From an uncultured Paraprevotella sp. (GTDB taxonomy: Bacteria; Bacteroidota; Bacteroidia; Bacteroidales; Bacteroidaceae), in NCBI GenBank assembly GCA_944320765.1, contig CALUIS010000001.1, forward strand, positions 1 through 64,000: a DNA stretch of 64,000 nucleotides, written 5' to 3'. Below the pieces are notes generated by a model that worked only from the letters and a program-made list of their open reading frames with translations, was not told the DNA's origin and ran no database searches. How positions within the stretch are numbered: position 1 is the first letter of the stretch; each line of letters starts with the position of its first letter. Shown piece after piece: positions 45,485 to 55,375 of this stretch. Position numbers and translations under genes: made by a program.

Positions 45485-46083
45485 AGCATCTTCCCACCAC
45501 GAAGGACATGCGCCCGGAGGAGTTCAAGGACAACGACTACCTGCTGCGCATGGCAGAGGAGCTGAACCGCGAGGGAGCGGGCGTGGTGCTCGGCCTGGCG
45601 GACAAGCTGATCAACTGGGGGCGGAGCAACTCCGTGTGGTCGCTCGCCTTGGGTACGAGCTGCTGTGCCATAGAGTTCATGGCACTGGGCGCGGCCCGTT
45701 ACGACATGGCACGCTTCGGGTTCGAGGTGACGCGGAACTCGCCCCGGCAGGCCGACCTGCTGATGGTGCTGGGCACCATCAACTACCGGATGGCCCCCGT
45801 GCTCAAGCGGCTTTACGACCAGATGGCCGAGCCGAAATACGTGGTGGCCGTGGGCGGCTGCACCATCAGCGGCGGGCCGTTCAGGAAAAGCTATTGCGTG
45901 GTGGACGGCATCGATAAAATCGTGCCTGTGGACGTGTACATCCCCGGATGCCCGCCGCGGCCCGAGGCTTTCTTCTACGGCATGATGCAGTTGCAACGCA
46001 AAATCAAGATGGAACGTTTCCTGGGTCATCGCGACCGCAATGAAGTGCCGCAAGGCATGGAGAGAAAGGAGGAGAAGGCATGA
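45475..46083 (+). CDS. nuoB: NADH-quinone oxidoreductase subunit B
   Basis: A 202-aa subunit that carries cluster N2, the last Fe-S centre before quinone. The cluster cysteines appear as the tandem pair in TSCCAIEF, then VGGCTISGG and IPGCPPRPEAF. Start at ATG 45475 overlaps the last ten bases of nuoA; an upstream in-frame ATG lies inside nuoA in the wrong context. Confidence 0.96.
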   Translation: MEIKHLPTTKDMRPEEFKDNDYLLRMAEELNREGAGVVLGLADKLINWGRSNSVWSLALGTSCCAIEFMALGAARYDMARFGFEVTRNSPRQADLLMVLGTINYRMAPVLKRLYDQMAEPKYVVAVGGCTISGGPFRKSYCVVDGIDKIVPVDVYIPGCPPRPEAFFYGMMQLQRKIKMERFLGHRDRNEVPQGMERKEEKA

Positions 46084-47708
46084 TGACAACGGAAGAAAAG
46101 ATAAAGGAATGGTGCCCGCAGGCTGAAACGGAGACGGCGGGCGAGACGGTGGTGCGCGTGCCGGCGGACAAGCTGGAAGACGTGTGCCGCAGGCTGCACG
46201 ACGACGCGGACGAGCCGATGGACTACATGCGCGACCTCGTGGGAGTGGACCAAGGTGACGGACGCTACAGCGTGTATTACCAGCTGGAGAGTACACGCAC
46301 CCACGGAAGGGTGATGCTCTGTTCCGATGCCGCGACGGGAGAGGAAGGGCCGTTGCTGCCTTCTGTGTGCCAGGTGTGGAAGACGGCGGAAATCAAGGAG
46401 CGTGAGGCGTATGACTTCTTCGGCATCCGTTTCACCGGGCATCCGGACATGCGCCGCCTTTTCCTGCGCGAGGACTGGAAGGGTTACCCCCTGCGCAAGG
46501 ATTATGACATGGACAGCAACCCGCTGAATATGGAAAACGAGGTGAACGCCGATGTGACGGAGGAGTTCCGCCTGCTGCCGGACGGCACGCTGGAACGGCG
46601 GGAGAACGTGGTGTTCAATCCGGACGATTTCGTGGTGAACATCGGCCCGCAGCATCCTTCCACGCACGGTGCGCTCCGTATGCGCACCTCGTTGGAGGGC
46701 GAGACGGTGAAGCACATCGACCCCGTGCTGGGCTACATCCACCGCGGCATAGAGAAGCTCAGCGAAAGCCTGACTTATCCGCAGACGCTGGCCTTCACTG
46801 ACCGTCTGGACTACCTGAGTGCCCATCAGAACCGCCACGCGCTGTGCATGTGCATCGAGCGGGCGGCGGGCATCGAGGTGACGGACCGCGTGCAGTATAT
46901 CCGCACCATCATGGACGAGTTGCAGCGTATTGCCTCGCACTTGCTGTTCTATTCCTGCCTTGTGATGGACATGGGGGCGCTCACGCCTTTCTTCTACGGT
47001 TTCCGCGAGCGCGAGATGATTCTCGACATTTTCGAGGAGACCACCGGCGGGCGGCTCATCCAGAACTATAACATGATAGGCGGCGTGCAGGCCGACATCC
47101 ATCCCACGTTCGTGCAGAAAGTGAAGGAGTTCACGAAGCACATGCGGGAAATCATCCACGAATACCACGACATATTCACCGGCAGCGTCATCGCCCGCAA
47201 CCGTCTGAAGCAGATGGGACTGCTTTCCCGCGAGGATGCCATCTCGCTGGGTGCGACGGGCGGCACGGGACGTGCATCGGGATGGGCCAACGACGTGCGC
47301 AAGCACCACCCGTATGGCTTGTACGACAAGGTGGACTTCAAGGAAATTGTCTATACCCACGGCGATTCTTGGGACCGCTACATGGTGCGCATGGACGAGA
47401 TCCTGGAATCGTGTGCCATCATCGACCAGCTCATCGACAACATCCCGGCGGGTGATTTCCGCGTGAAGGTGAAGCCCATACTGAAGTTGCCGGAAGGCGT
47501 GTTCACCGCATCGGTGGAGTCGAGCCGCGGCGAGTTCGGCGTGTTCCTCGTCAGCCGTGGCGACAAGAGTCCCTACCGGTTGCATTTCCGTTCCACAGGC
47601 CTGCCGTTGGTACATGCCATGGACACGGTGTGCCGGGGCAACAAGATTGCGGACCTCATCGCCATCGGCGGTACGCTGGACTTCGTGATTCCGGACATCG
47701 ACAGGTGA
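46080..47708 (+). CDS. nuoCD: NADH-quinone oxidoreductase subunit C/D fusion
   Basis: A 542-aa protein joining NuoC (about residues 1-155, with EREAYDFFGIRFTGHPDMRR) and NuoD (from about 170, GPQHPSTHGALRM onward). NuoD forms part of the quinone site with NuoB. C-D fusions occur in E. coli and in Bacteroidetes. The ATG overlaps the nuoB stop (ATGA). Confidence 0.96.
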   Translation: MMTTEEKIKEWCPQAETETAGETVVRVPADKLEDVCRRLHDDADEPMDYMRDLVGVDQGDGRYSVYYQLESTRTHGRVMLCSDAATGEEGPLLPSVCQVWKTAEIKEREAYDFFGIRFTGHPDMRRLFLREDWKGYPLRKDYDMDSNPLNMENEVNADVTEEFRLLPDGTLERRENVVFNPDDFVVNIGPQHPSTHGALRMRTSLEGETVKHIDPVLGYIHRGIEKLSESLTYPQTLAFTDRLDYLSAHQNRHALCMCIERAAGIEVTDRVQYIRTIMDELQRIASHLLFYSCLVMDMGALTPFFYGFREREMILDIFEETTGGRLIQNYNMIGGVQADIHPTFVQKVKEFTKHMREIIHEYHDIFTGSVIARNRLKQMGLLSREDAISLGATGGTGRASGWANDVRKHHPYGLYDKVDFKEIVYTHGDSWDRYMVRMDEILESCAIIDQLIDNIPAGDFRVKVKPILKLPEGVFTASVESSRGEFGVFLVSRGDKSPYRLHFRSTGLPLVHAMDTVCRGNKIADLIAIGGTLDFVIPDIDR

Positions 47709-47750
47709 GGCACACAGACACATCAAGATAAACAATAGAATAAGGATATA

Positions 47751-48851
47751 ATGGAACAATCTTTTTTAGACTATTACAGCCTGGAGCCGCTCACGCGGTG
47801 GATTCACGACGCGTTGTGCGGCGTGATGTCGGAAGACTGGGCCGTGTTCTTGGAAAGCCTTGTGATAGGCGTGGCCATCCTTCTGGCATATGCCGTGCTG
47901 GCCGTGGTTCTCATCTACATGGAGCGGCGGGTGTGCGGTGCCTTCCAGTGCCGTATCGGGCCTAACCGTGTGGGCGGGAAGGGCGGTCTGCTGCAGGTGC
48001 CGGCGGACGTGCTGAAGATTCTCACCAAGGAAATCATCCGCCTGAAGAACTCCGACCATGTGCTTTATGAGCTGGCCCCCTATCTGGTCATCCTTGCCTC
48101 CGTCCTTTCGTTCTCCTGCCTGCCTTGGAACAAAGGCATGGCGGTCATCGACCTGGAGGTGGGCGTGTTCTTCGTGCTGGCGGCCTCGAGCATCGGCATT
48201 CTCGGCATCCTGCTGGCCGGATGGAGCAGTAACAGCAAGTACACGGCCATCGGTGCCGTGCGTAGCGGCGCGATGCTCGTCAGCTACGAGCTTTCATTGG
48301 GCATCTGTGTGCTTACGGTAGTGATTCTCAGCGGGACCATGAGCATCAGCGGCATCGTGGAGAGCCAGGCCGACGGATGGAACATCTTCAAGGGGCATAT
48401 CGTCACGCTGATTGCTTTCGTCGTCTATCTCATTTCGGGCAATGCCGAGGCCAACCGCGGCCCGTTCGACCTGGCCGAGGCCGAGCAGGAGCTGACGGCC
48501 GGCTATCACACGGAATATTCCGGTATGCACTTCGGTTTCTTCTATCTGGCCGAGTACCTGAACTTGTTCATCACGTCGGGCATCGCCACCACGCTCTTTC
48601 TGGGCGGATGGATGCCGTTGCACGTGGCGGGTCTGGACGGTTTCAACGCCGTGATGGACTATATCCCCGGCATTGTGTGGTTCCTGGGCAAGACGTTCTT
48701 CGTGGTGTTCCTGCTCATGTGGATCCGCTGGACCTATCCGCGTCTGCGCATCGACCAGGTGCTTAATTTGGAATGGAAATACCTCATGCCGCTCTCGTTG
48801 CTGCTCATGCTCGTCATGGCGGTGCTGAAGACCTGCGGCCTTGTCTTTTAA
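47751..48851 (+). CDS. nuoH: NADH-quinone oxidoreductase subunit H
   Basis: A 366-aa membrane subunit linking the peripheral arm and the quinone channel; about eight transmembrane segments. Typical blocks are ERRVCGAFQCRIGPNRVG, the NRGPFDLAEAEQEL loop (with acidic residues near the quinone site) and WIRWTYPRLRIDQ. Confidence 0.96.
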   Translation: MEQSFLDYYSLEPLTRWIHDALCGVMSEDWAVFLESLVIGVAILLAYAVLAVVLIYMERRVCGAFQCRIGPNRVGGKGGLLQVPADVLKILTKEIIRLKNSDHVLYELAPYLVILASVLSFSCLPWNKGMAVIDLEVGVFFVLAASSIGILGILLAGWSSNSKYTAIGAVRSGAMLVSYELSLGICVLTVVILSGTMSISGIVESQADGWNIFKGHIVTLIAFVVYLISGNAEANRGPFDLAEAEQELTAGYHTEYSGMHFGFFYLAEYLNLFITSGIATTLFLGGWMPLHVAGLDGFNAVMDYIPGIVWFLGKTFFVVFLLMWIRWTYPRLRIDQVLNLEWKYLMPLSLLLMLVMAVLKTCGLVF

Positions 48852-48863
48852 AACTGGAGAGAT

Positions 48864-49364
48864 ATGAATAGTTTCACGAAATATGTAAAAAGATACTGGC
48901 GTTCGACGAAGAGCCTCTGGGTGGGCTTGCACACGTCTATCCGGGTGTTCTTCCGCAAGAAGGTGACGGAGCAGTACCCTGAGAACCGCCACACGACCCT
49001 CCACATTCCCGAACGCCACCGCGCCACGCTGGAGATGGTGCATGACGCGGACAACCATCACCACTGCATTGCCTGCGGGCTGTGCCAGATGGCCTGCCCC
49101 AACGGTACGATACGCGTGGTGTCCGAGATGAAGGAGGATGCCGAGGGGAAGAAGAAACGGGTGTTGGTGCGTTACGAGTACGATTTGGGTTCGTGCGTGT
49201 TCTGCCAGCTTTGTGTCAACGCCTGCCCGCATGGCGCCATCCGTTTCACGAATGAGTTCGAGAATGCCGTGTTCGAGCGGGAGAAGCTTCACCTGGTGTT
49301 GAACCGTGAAGGTTCTACGCTGGCTCCGCCCGCCGAGAAGAAAACCAACCCTGTAAAAGCATGA
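48864..49364 (+). CDS. nuoI: NADH-quinone oxidoreductase subunit I
   Basis: A 166-aa subunit with two 4Fe-4S motifs, CIACGLCQMACPNGTI and CVFCQLCVNACPHGAI, which carry clusters N6a and N6b. In a complex without NuoEFG this subunit may be where a ferredoxin-like donor hands over electrons; that is inference. Confidence 0.95.
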   Translation: MNSFTKYVKRYWRSTKSLWVGLHTSIRVFFRKKVTEQYPENRHTTLHIPERHRATLEMVHDADNHHHCIACGLCQMACPNGTIRVVSEMKEDAEGKKKRVLVRYEYDLGSCVFCQLCVNACPHGAIRFTNEFENAVFEREKLHLVLNREGSTLAPPAEKKTNPVKA

Positions 49365-49371
49365 TAGGAAT

Positions 49372-49884
49372 ATGGAAATAACGCTTCAACAAGTAATATT
49401 CGGCATCGTCGCCTTGATGATGATGGTCTGTTCGGTGCTGGCCGTGACCACGGGGAAGATTCTCCGGGCGGCCACCGCATTGCTGTTCGTGCTTTTCGGC
49501 ACGGCTTTGTTCTATTTCATTTTGGGCTACACCTATCTGGGTGCCGTGCAGCTGTCCGTCTATGCGGGCGGCATCGTGGTGCTTTATGTGTTCTCCATCC
49601 TGCTGACCCGTTCGGACAAGAACATGAACGAGCGCATTCCGCGCGGACGCTGGTTCGCCGCCCTGGCCACCACGCTTGCGGGACTTGCCTTGACGGTGTT
49701 CCTGCTGCTGGGACACGGTTTCGCCTTGGGCGGGATTCCGGTGATGCAGGAGCTGGATCCGGCGGTGATAGGAGAGGCCCTCATCGGCATGGGCAAGTAC
49801 CAGTTCGTGTTGCCGTTCGAGGCGGTGAGCGTGCTGCTGCTGGCCTGCATGGTGGGTGCGATACTGATTGCGCGTAAACATTAA
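49372..49884 (+). CDS. nuoJ: NADH-quinone oxidoreductase subunit J
   Basis: A 170-aa membrane subunit with about five transmembrane segments and the typical YTYLGAVQLSVYAGGIVVLYVF stretch in transmembrane helix 3 (cited in part). The last hydrophobic segment ends in ARKH. Spacing to nuoI is seven bases. Confidence 0.93.
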   Translation: MEITLQQVIFGIVALMMMVCSVLAVTTGKILRAATALLFVLFGTALFYFILGYTYLGAVQLSVYAGGIVVLYVFSILLTRSDKNMNERIPRGRWFAALATTLAGLALTVFLLLGHGFALGGIPVMQELDPAVIGEALIGMGKYQFVLPFEAVSVLLLACMVGAILIARKH

Positions 49885-49902
49885 TAAGGAAAGGGACGAG
49901 TT

Positions 49903-50214
49903 ATGGAAATAAATGTGATTTGCTATCTGTTGGTGGGCGCGGTGATGCTTTTTGCCGGAGTGTACGGCTTCTTCACGCGCCGCAACCTCTTGGCCACGCT
50001 GATTTCAGTGGAGCTGATGCTGAATGCGGCGAACATCAATTTTGCCGCGTTCAACCGTTACCTTTTCCCCGGTGCGCTCGAAGGCCATTTCTTCACGCTG
50101 TTCGGCATCGCCGTGTCGGCGGCGGAGACGGCTGTGGGCATCGCCATCATGATCAACGTCTACCGCAACGTGCGCAACATCCAGACGGACGATATCAGTG
50201 AATTGAAAGGATAA
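49903..50214 (+). CDS. nuoK: NADH-quinone oxidoreductase subunit K
   Basis: A 103-aa membrane subunit with three transmembrane helices. The two functionally important glutamates are present, in ISVELMLNAANINF and in SAAETAVGIAI. Confidence 0.95.
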   Translation: MEINVICYLLVGAVMLFAGVYGFFTRRNLLATLISVELMLNAANINFAAFNRYLFPGALEGHFFTLFGIAVSAAETAVGIAIMINVYRNVRNIQTDDISELKG

Positions 50215-50235
50215 CCCTAACACGATAAAAGAATT

Positions 50236-52134
50236 ATGGATATGGAATATACAATATGGATTCTCCTTTTGCCGGTGTTGAGCTTCCTGCTGCTGGCTTT
50301 GGCCGGGATGAAGATGTCCCACCGTGTGTCGGGGCTTATCGGCACGGTGGTGCTGGGAGCGGTGGCCGTGTTGAGCTACATGGCGGCTTTTGATTACTTT
50401 TCTCTTCCGCGTCAGGCCGACGGCACGTATGCCACGCTGATACCCTGGAATGCGGAATGGCTGCCTTTCACCGGGTCGTTGCACATCGACATGGGCGTGC
50501 TGCTCGACCCCATCTCGGTGATGATGCTCGTGGTAATCACCACGGTGTCGTTCATGGTGCATATCTATTCGTTCGGTTACATGAAAGGCGAGCGGGGCTT
50601 CCAGCGTTACTACGCTTTCCTGAGCCTGTTCACCTTCTCCATGCTGGGGCTGGTGGTGGCCACGAACATCTTCCAGATGTATGTGTTCTGGGAGTTGGTG
50701 GGTGTTTCCTCCTACTTGCTCATCGGATTCTACTACACGAAGCCCGAGGCCATCGCGGCCTCCAAGAAGGCGTTCATCGTGACGCGCTTCGCCGATTTGG
50801 GCTTCCTGATTGGTATCTTGATTTACGGTTTCTACGTGGGGACGTTCTCTTTCACTCCCACGGAGACGGGCCTGATGCAAGGCGCGATGATGCTGCCTTT
50901 GGCGTTGGGACTGATGTTTGTGGGCGGCGCGGGCAAGAGCGCCATGTTCCCGTTGCACATCTGGCTGCCCGATGCGATGGAGGGTCCCACTCCGGTGAGC
51001 GCGCTCATCCATGCCGCCACGATGGTGGTGGCCGGTGTGTACCAGGTGGCGCGAATGTTCCCGCTTTACATCGCATACGCTCCGGACACGTTGCACATCG
51101 TGGCTTATGTCGGTGCGTTTACCGCTTTCTACGCGGCCTCTGTGGCTTGCGTGCAGAGCGACATCAAGCGGGTGCTGGCTTTCTCCACCATCTCGCAAAT
51201 CGGGTTCATGATGGTGGCCTTGGGTGTCTGCACCGGTGCGCCGTCGCACGAAGGCGGGCTGGGCTACATGGCTTCCATGTTCCACCTCTTCACGCACGCC
51301 ATGTTCAAGGCGTTGCTCTTCCTGGGCGCGGGCTGCATCATCCATGCCGTGCACAGCAACGAGATGTCCACCATGGGAGGACTTCGCAAGTACATGCCCG
51401 TGACGCATATCACTTTTCTCATCGCCTGTCTGGCCATTTCGGGCATACCGCCGTTCTCCGGGTTCTTCTCGAAGGACGAGATCCTGACGGCCTGCTTTGC
51501 CTTCAGCCCCGTGATGGGTTGGATTATGACGCTTATCGCGGGCATGACGGCTTTTTACATGTTCCGTCTGTACTACGGCATTTTCTGGGGGCGGGAGAAC
51601 AAGGAGCTTCATGCCGCGCACGTGCCGCATGAAAGTCCGCTATCGATGACGTTCCCGCTGATGGTGCTGGCGGCCATCACGTGTGTGGCCGGCTTCATTC
51701 CTTTCGGTCATTTCGTGACGGGCGACGGACTGTCGTACGACATCCATCTGGATGCCGGCGTGGCCACGACCAGTTGCGTGGTGGCTGTCGTGGCGATTGC
51801 CTTGGCCACGTTCATGTATGCACGGAGCGAGCAGCCTGTGGCCGATGCCTTGGCCCGCCGCTTCCCGAAGCTGCACCGGGCGGCCTACCGCCGGTTCTAT
51901 ATGGACGAGGCATGGCTGTTTGTGACGAAGCGCATCATTTTCCGTTGCGTGTCGCGCCCGTTGGCGTGGTTTGACCGCCATGTGGTAGACGGCTTCATGA
52001 ATTTCCTGGCTTGGGGTGCCAATGCCACGGGCGAGGAGGTGCAGCCGATGCAGAGCGGCCGCATCCAGAGTTATGTGATGTGGTTCATGGCGGGCATCAT
52101 CGTGCTGACGTTGATGTTGCTGCTGTGCATGTAG
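50236..52134 (+). CDS. nuoL: NADH-quinone oxidoreductase subunit L
   Basis: A 632-aa antiporter-like proton-pumping subunit. It shows FWELVGVSSYLLIGFY (key Glu), GAGKSAMFPLHIWLPDAMEG (key Lys) and GPTPVSALIHAATMV. The C-terminal lateral helix is in place. Length is close to E. coli NuoL (613 aa). Confidence 0.96.
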   Translation: MDMEYTIWILLLPVLSFLLLALAGMKMSHRVSGLIGTVVLGAVAVLSYMAAFDYFSLPRQADGTYATLIPWNAEWLPFTGSLHIDMGVLLDPISVMMLVVITTVSFMVHIYSFGYMKGERGFQRYYAFLSLFTFSMLGLVVATNIFQMYVFWELVGVSSYLLIGFYYTKPEAIAASKKAFIVTRFADLGFLIGILIYGFYVGTFSFTPTETGLMQGAMMLPLALGLMFVGGAGKSAMFPLHIWLPDAMEGPTPVSALIHAATMVVAGVYQVARMFPLYIAYAPDTLHIVAYVGAFTAFYAASVACVQSDIKRVLAFSTISQIGFMMVALGVCTGAPSHEGGLGYMASMFHLFTHAMFKALLFLGAGCIIHAVHSNEMSTMGGLRKYMPVTHITFLIACLAISGIPPFSGFFSKDEILTACFAFSPVMGWIMTLIAGMTAFYMFRLYYGIFWGRENKELHAAHVPHESPLSMTFPLMVLAAITCVAGFIPFGHFVTGDGLSYDIHLDAGVATTSCVVAVVAIALATFMYARSEQPVADALARRFPKLHRAAYRRFYMDEAWLFVTKRIIFRCVSRPLAWFDRHVVDGFMNFLAWGANATGEEVQPMQSGRIQSYVMWFMAGIIVLTLMLLLCM

Positions 52135-52160
52135 TTTAACGGTGTAAACAATAGAATGAT

Positions 52161-53654
52161 ATGAATATATTAAGTCTTTTCGTATTGATACCCGCGCTGA
52201 TGCTGCTGGGCCTTTGGGCGGCCCGGAACCTGAACCAGGTGCGGGGCGTGATGGTGACGGGCGCGTCGGCCTTGTTGGTGCTGTCCGTGTGGCTCACGGT
52301 GGCTTACCTGCAGGCACGGGGGGCCGGCGAGACGGCGGAGATGCTTTTCACCGACAGTGTGATGTGGTATGCGCCGCTGCACATCTGCTATTCCGTGGGT
52401 GTGGACGGCATTTCGGTGGTGATGTTGCTGCTGAGTGCCATCATCGTGTTTACCGGTACTTTCGCCTCTTGGAAGCTGAAACCGTTGACTAAAGAATATT
52501 TCCTGTGGTTCACGTTGCTGAGTACGGGCGTGTTCGGCTTCTTCATCTCCACCGACCTGTTCACGATGTTCATGTTCTACGAGGTGGCCTTGATTCCGAT
52601 GTACCTTCTCATCGGCGTTTGGGGCAGCGGGCGCAAGGAGTATGCCGCCATGAAGCTGACGCTGATGCTGATGGGCGGTTCGGCCTTCCTGCTGATTGGC
52701 ATTCTGGGCATTTACTACGGTGCGGGGGCGCAGACGATGGACGTGCTGGAAATCGCACGGCTGCACAACATTCCCGAGGAGATGCAGCGGGTGTTCTTCC
52801 CGGCGGTGTTCCTGGGTTTCGGCGTGCTGGGCGCGTTGTTCCCATTCCATACTTGGAGTCCCGACGGCCACGCCTCGGCCCCTACAGCTGTGTCAATGCT
52901 TCATGCAGGTGTGCTGATGAAGCTGGGCGGCTACGGTTGTTTCCGTGTGGCCATGTATCTGATGCCTGAAGGACTGGCCATGTGGGGGGACTTCTTCCTG
53001 GTGCTGACGACGATATCGGTGGTCTACGGCGCGTTCAGCGCGGTGGTGCAGACCGACCTGAAATATATCAACGCCTATTCTTCCGTGAGCCATTGCGGGC
53101 TGGTGCTGTTCGCGCTGCTGATGATGACGCGCACGAGCTGTACGGGTGCCATCCTGCAGATGCTGAGCCACGGTCTGATGACGGCCTTGTTCTTTGCCCT
53201 CATCGGTATGATTTACGGGCGGACTCATACGCGTGACGTACGCGAGCTGAACGGGTTGATGAAGATTATGCCTTTTCTGGCCGTGGGCTATGTGCTGGCC
53301 GGTCTGGCCAACCTCGGCCTGCCGGGTCTGAGCGGCTTCATCGCGGAGATGACCGTCTTTGTCGGCTCGTTCGAGCATACGGATGTGTTCCACCGCGCCT
53401 GCACCATCATCGCCACGACGAGTATCGTCATCACGGCGGTGTATATCCTGCGCGTAGTAGGCAAGATTCTCTACGGTACGTGCCGCAATCCGGAACATCT
53501 GAAGCTGACGGATGCCACATGGGACGAGCGCGTGGCTGTCATCTGTCTCGTGGTATGTGTGGCCGGCCTGGGTTTGGCCCCGTGGTGGGTGAGCGACACC
53601 ATCAGTCTGAGTGTGGAGCCGATAGTCTCGCAATTGTGTGTGTTGAATCCTTAA
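52161..53654 (+). CDS. nuoM: NADH-quinone oxidoreductase subunit M
   Basis: A 497-aa antiporter-like subunit with FMFYEVALIPMYLLIGVWG (key Glu), FPFHTWSPDGHASAPTAVS and an antiporter lysine in the following helices. Fourteen transmembrane helices are expected. Length as in E. coli (509 aa). Confidence 0.96.
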   Translation: MNILSLFVLIPALMLLGLWAARNLNQVRGVMVTGASALLVLSVWLTVAYLQARGAGETAEMLFTDSVMWYAPLHICYSVGVDGISVVMLLLSAIIVFTGTFASWKLKPLTKEYFLWFTLLSTGVFGFFISTDLFTMFMFYEVALIPMYLLIGVWGSGRKEYAAMKLTLMLMGGSAFLLIGILGIYYGAGAQTMDVLEIARLHNIPEEMQRVFFPAVFLGFGVLGALFPFHTWSPDGHASAPTAVSMLHAGVLMKLGGYGCFRVAMYLMPEGLAMWGDFFLVLTTISVVYGAFSAVVQTDLKYINAYSSVSHCGLVLFALLMMTRTSCTGAILQMLSHGLMTALFFALIGMIYGRTHTRDVRELNGLMKIMPFLAVGYVLAGLANLGLPGLSGFIAEMTVFVGSFEHTDVFHRACTIIATTSIVITAVYILRVVGKILYGTCRNPEHLKLTDATWDERVAVICLVVCVAGLGLAPWWVSDTISLSVEPIVSQLCVLNP

Positions 53655-53668
53655 AATCATAGAAAGTC

Positions 53669-55135
53669 ATGAATAGTAACTTATCTGCTATATGGTCTTT
53701 GCACGCCGAGCTGTCGCTGGTGGCGGTGTTGCTGGTGCTTTTTCTGGCCGACCTGTTCCGCCGTCCGGAAGGAAACGGACGCTGGTTCCGTGTGCTGGCC
53801 TGCGTGCTGATGGCCGTCCAGATCGGGCTGGACCTCACGCCGGACACGCGTGAGCTGTTCGGCGGCATGTATGTGAACACGCCTTTCACTTCGGTGGTGA
53901 AGAGCATCCTTTCGGCCGGCACGCTGCTGGTGTTCCTGCAGTGCGGCGAGTGGTTGGGACGCAAAGACACGCGCCATCGCCAGGGCGAGTTCTACGTGCT
54001 GACGCTCAGCACCCTGCTGGGCATGTTCTTCATGGTGTCGTCCGGCCATTTCCTGATGTTCTACATCGGTCTGGAGACGGCCAGCATCCCGGCAGCCTGC
54101 CTTGTGGCACTCGACAAGTACCGCCACAAGGGTTATGAGGCCGGGGCCAAGTTCATCCTTTCGTCGATGTTCTCTTCGGCTTTGCTGCTCTACGGGCTTT
54201 CGCTCATCTACGGCACGTGCGGCACCCTTTATTTCGCCGATGTCCCCTCGCTGCTCGAAGGCAATGCCCTGCAGGCTTTCGCCTTGGTGCTTTTCATCGC
54301 GGGCATGGGCTTCAAGATGAGCCTCGTACCGTTCCATCTGTGGACAGCCGATGTCTACCAAGGTGCGCCTACAGGCGTGGCAGCCTATCTGAGCGTGATT
54401 TCCAAGGGGGCGGCTGCCGTGGCCTTGGCCATTGTGCTGCGCTTCGTCTTTCCCTTCATGGAAGGGCAGTGGACGCTGGTGCTGGCCGTGCTGTCGGTAT
54501 TGAGTATCACGGTGGCCAACCTGATGGCCATCCTGCAGTCGGATCTGAAGCGGTTCATGGCCTTCAGTAGTGTCTCGCAGGCGGGTTACATCGTGCTGGG
54601 CGCGTTGGCCGGTACGGCACAGGGCATGGCTTCGCTGGCTTATTATATCGCCATTTATGTGGTGGCCAACGTGGCGGTGTTTGCCGTCATCAGTACGGTG
54701 GAGCAGCACTCGGGCGGCCTGACGGGCCGCGACGCTTATCGCGGACTGTACCGCACGAACCCCCGGCTGACATTGGTGATGACGCTGGCGTTGTTTTCTT
54801 TGGGCGGCATTCCTCCTTTCGCGGGCTTCTTCTCGAAGTTCTTCATCTTCGCGGCTGCCTTTGAGGAAGGCTGGTGGCTGGTGGTGTTCCTTGCGTTGCT
54901 GAACACCATCGTGTCGCTCTACTACTACCTGTTGGTAGTGAAGGCGATGTATATTTCTGCTCCGGAAGAGGGGGAATGCGCCGTGGGCGCGTTCCGTTGC
55001 TCGCCGGGCGTGCGGGTATGCTTGTTGGCGTGCGTGGCCGGCATTTGCCTGCTGGGCTTGTGGAGCGGCCTCTACGACGGTCTCACGCGCTGGGCGGAAC
55101 TGCTGCCTTTCGACAAAGTATTGGCCGGATTTTGA
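53669..55135 (+). CDS. nuoN: NADH-quinone oxidoreductase subunit N
   Basis: A 488-aa antiporter-like subunit with FYIGLETASIPAACLVA, KMSLVPFHLWTADVYQGAP and ALFSLGGIPPFAGFFSKF. It is the last gene of the operon, followed by an intrinsic terminator 26 bases downstream. Confidence 0.95.
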   Translation: MNSNLSAIWSLHAELSLVAVLLVLFLADLFRRPEGNGRWFRVLACVLMAVQIGLDLTPDTRELFGGMYVNTPFTSVVKSILSAGTLLVFLQCGEWLGRKDTRHRQGEFYVLTLSTLLGMFFMVSSGHFLMFYIGLETASIPAACLVALDKYRHKGYEAGAKFILSSMFSSALLLYGLSLIYGTCGTLYFADVPSLLEGNALQAFALVLFIAGMGFKMSLVPFHLWTADVYQGAPTGVAAYLSVISKGAAAVALAIVLRFVFPFMEGQWTLVLAVLSVLSITVANLMAILQSDLKRFMAFSSVSQAGYIVLGALAGTAQGMASLAYYIAIYVVANVAVFAVISTVEQHSGGLTGRDAYRGLYRTNPRLTLVMTLALFSLGGIPPFAGFFSKFFIFAAAFEEGWWLVVFLALLNTIVSLYYYLLVVKAMYISAPEEGECAVGAFRCSPGVRVCLLACVAGICLLGLWSGLYDGLTRWAELLPFDKVLAGF

Positions 55136-55160
55136 TTTTACATAAAGAAGTATTAAAAAC

Positions 55161-55195
55161 AAACCGCTCTCCGAAAGGGAAGCGGTTCGTTTTTT
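55161..55195 (+). terminator. Intrinsic terminator of the nuo operon
   Basis: AACCGCT at 55162-55168 pairs with AGCGGTT at 55181-55187, followed by CG and six T. This marks the end of the ten-gene nuo transcript. Confidence 0.85.
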
Positions 55196-55204
55196 CCAAC
55201 AATT

Positions 55205-55307
55205 GCTCCGCCTTGCAGGGGAGCTGGCCTGAAAGGCCTGAGGGGTTTTCCACAAGCAAAAGCATACTTTTGTGTCCGTTTCTGTGGATGTAAAACCTCT
55301 CAGTCGC
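55205..55307 (+). repeat. Paired-hairpin intergenic repeat, copy 3 (right half truncated)
   Basis: Left half complete with a GGCC-type hairpin (GGCCTGAAAGGCC); the right half stops after CCTCTCAGTCGC, where the sequence changes to the promoter region of leader B. Same orientation as copies 1 and 2. It starts ten bases after the nuo terminator. Confidence 0.8.
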
Positions 55308-55361
55308 AGGTTTATTTGGACATTTCTCATTCTTTCTTTACCGTCTTTCCACATTTTTGCT

Positions 55362-55369
55362 TACCTTTG
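55362..55369 (+). promoter_or_regulatory. -7 box of lipoprotein leader B
   Basis: TACCTTTG (TAnnTTTG) at the same place as TATTTTTG in leader A; the flanking CCGTCTTTCCACATTTTTGC is identical in both. Confidence 0.6.
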
Positions 55370-55375
55370 CCTTGT

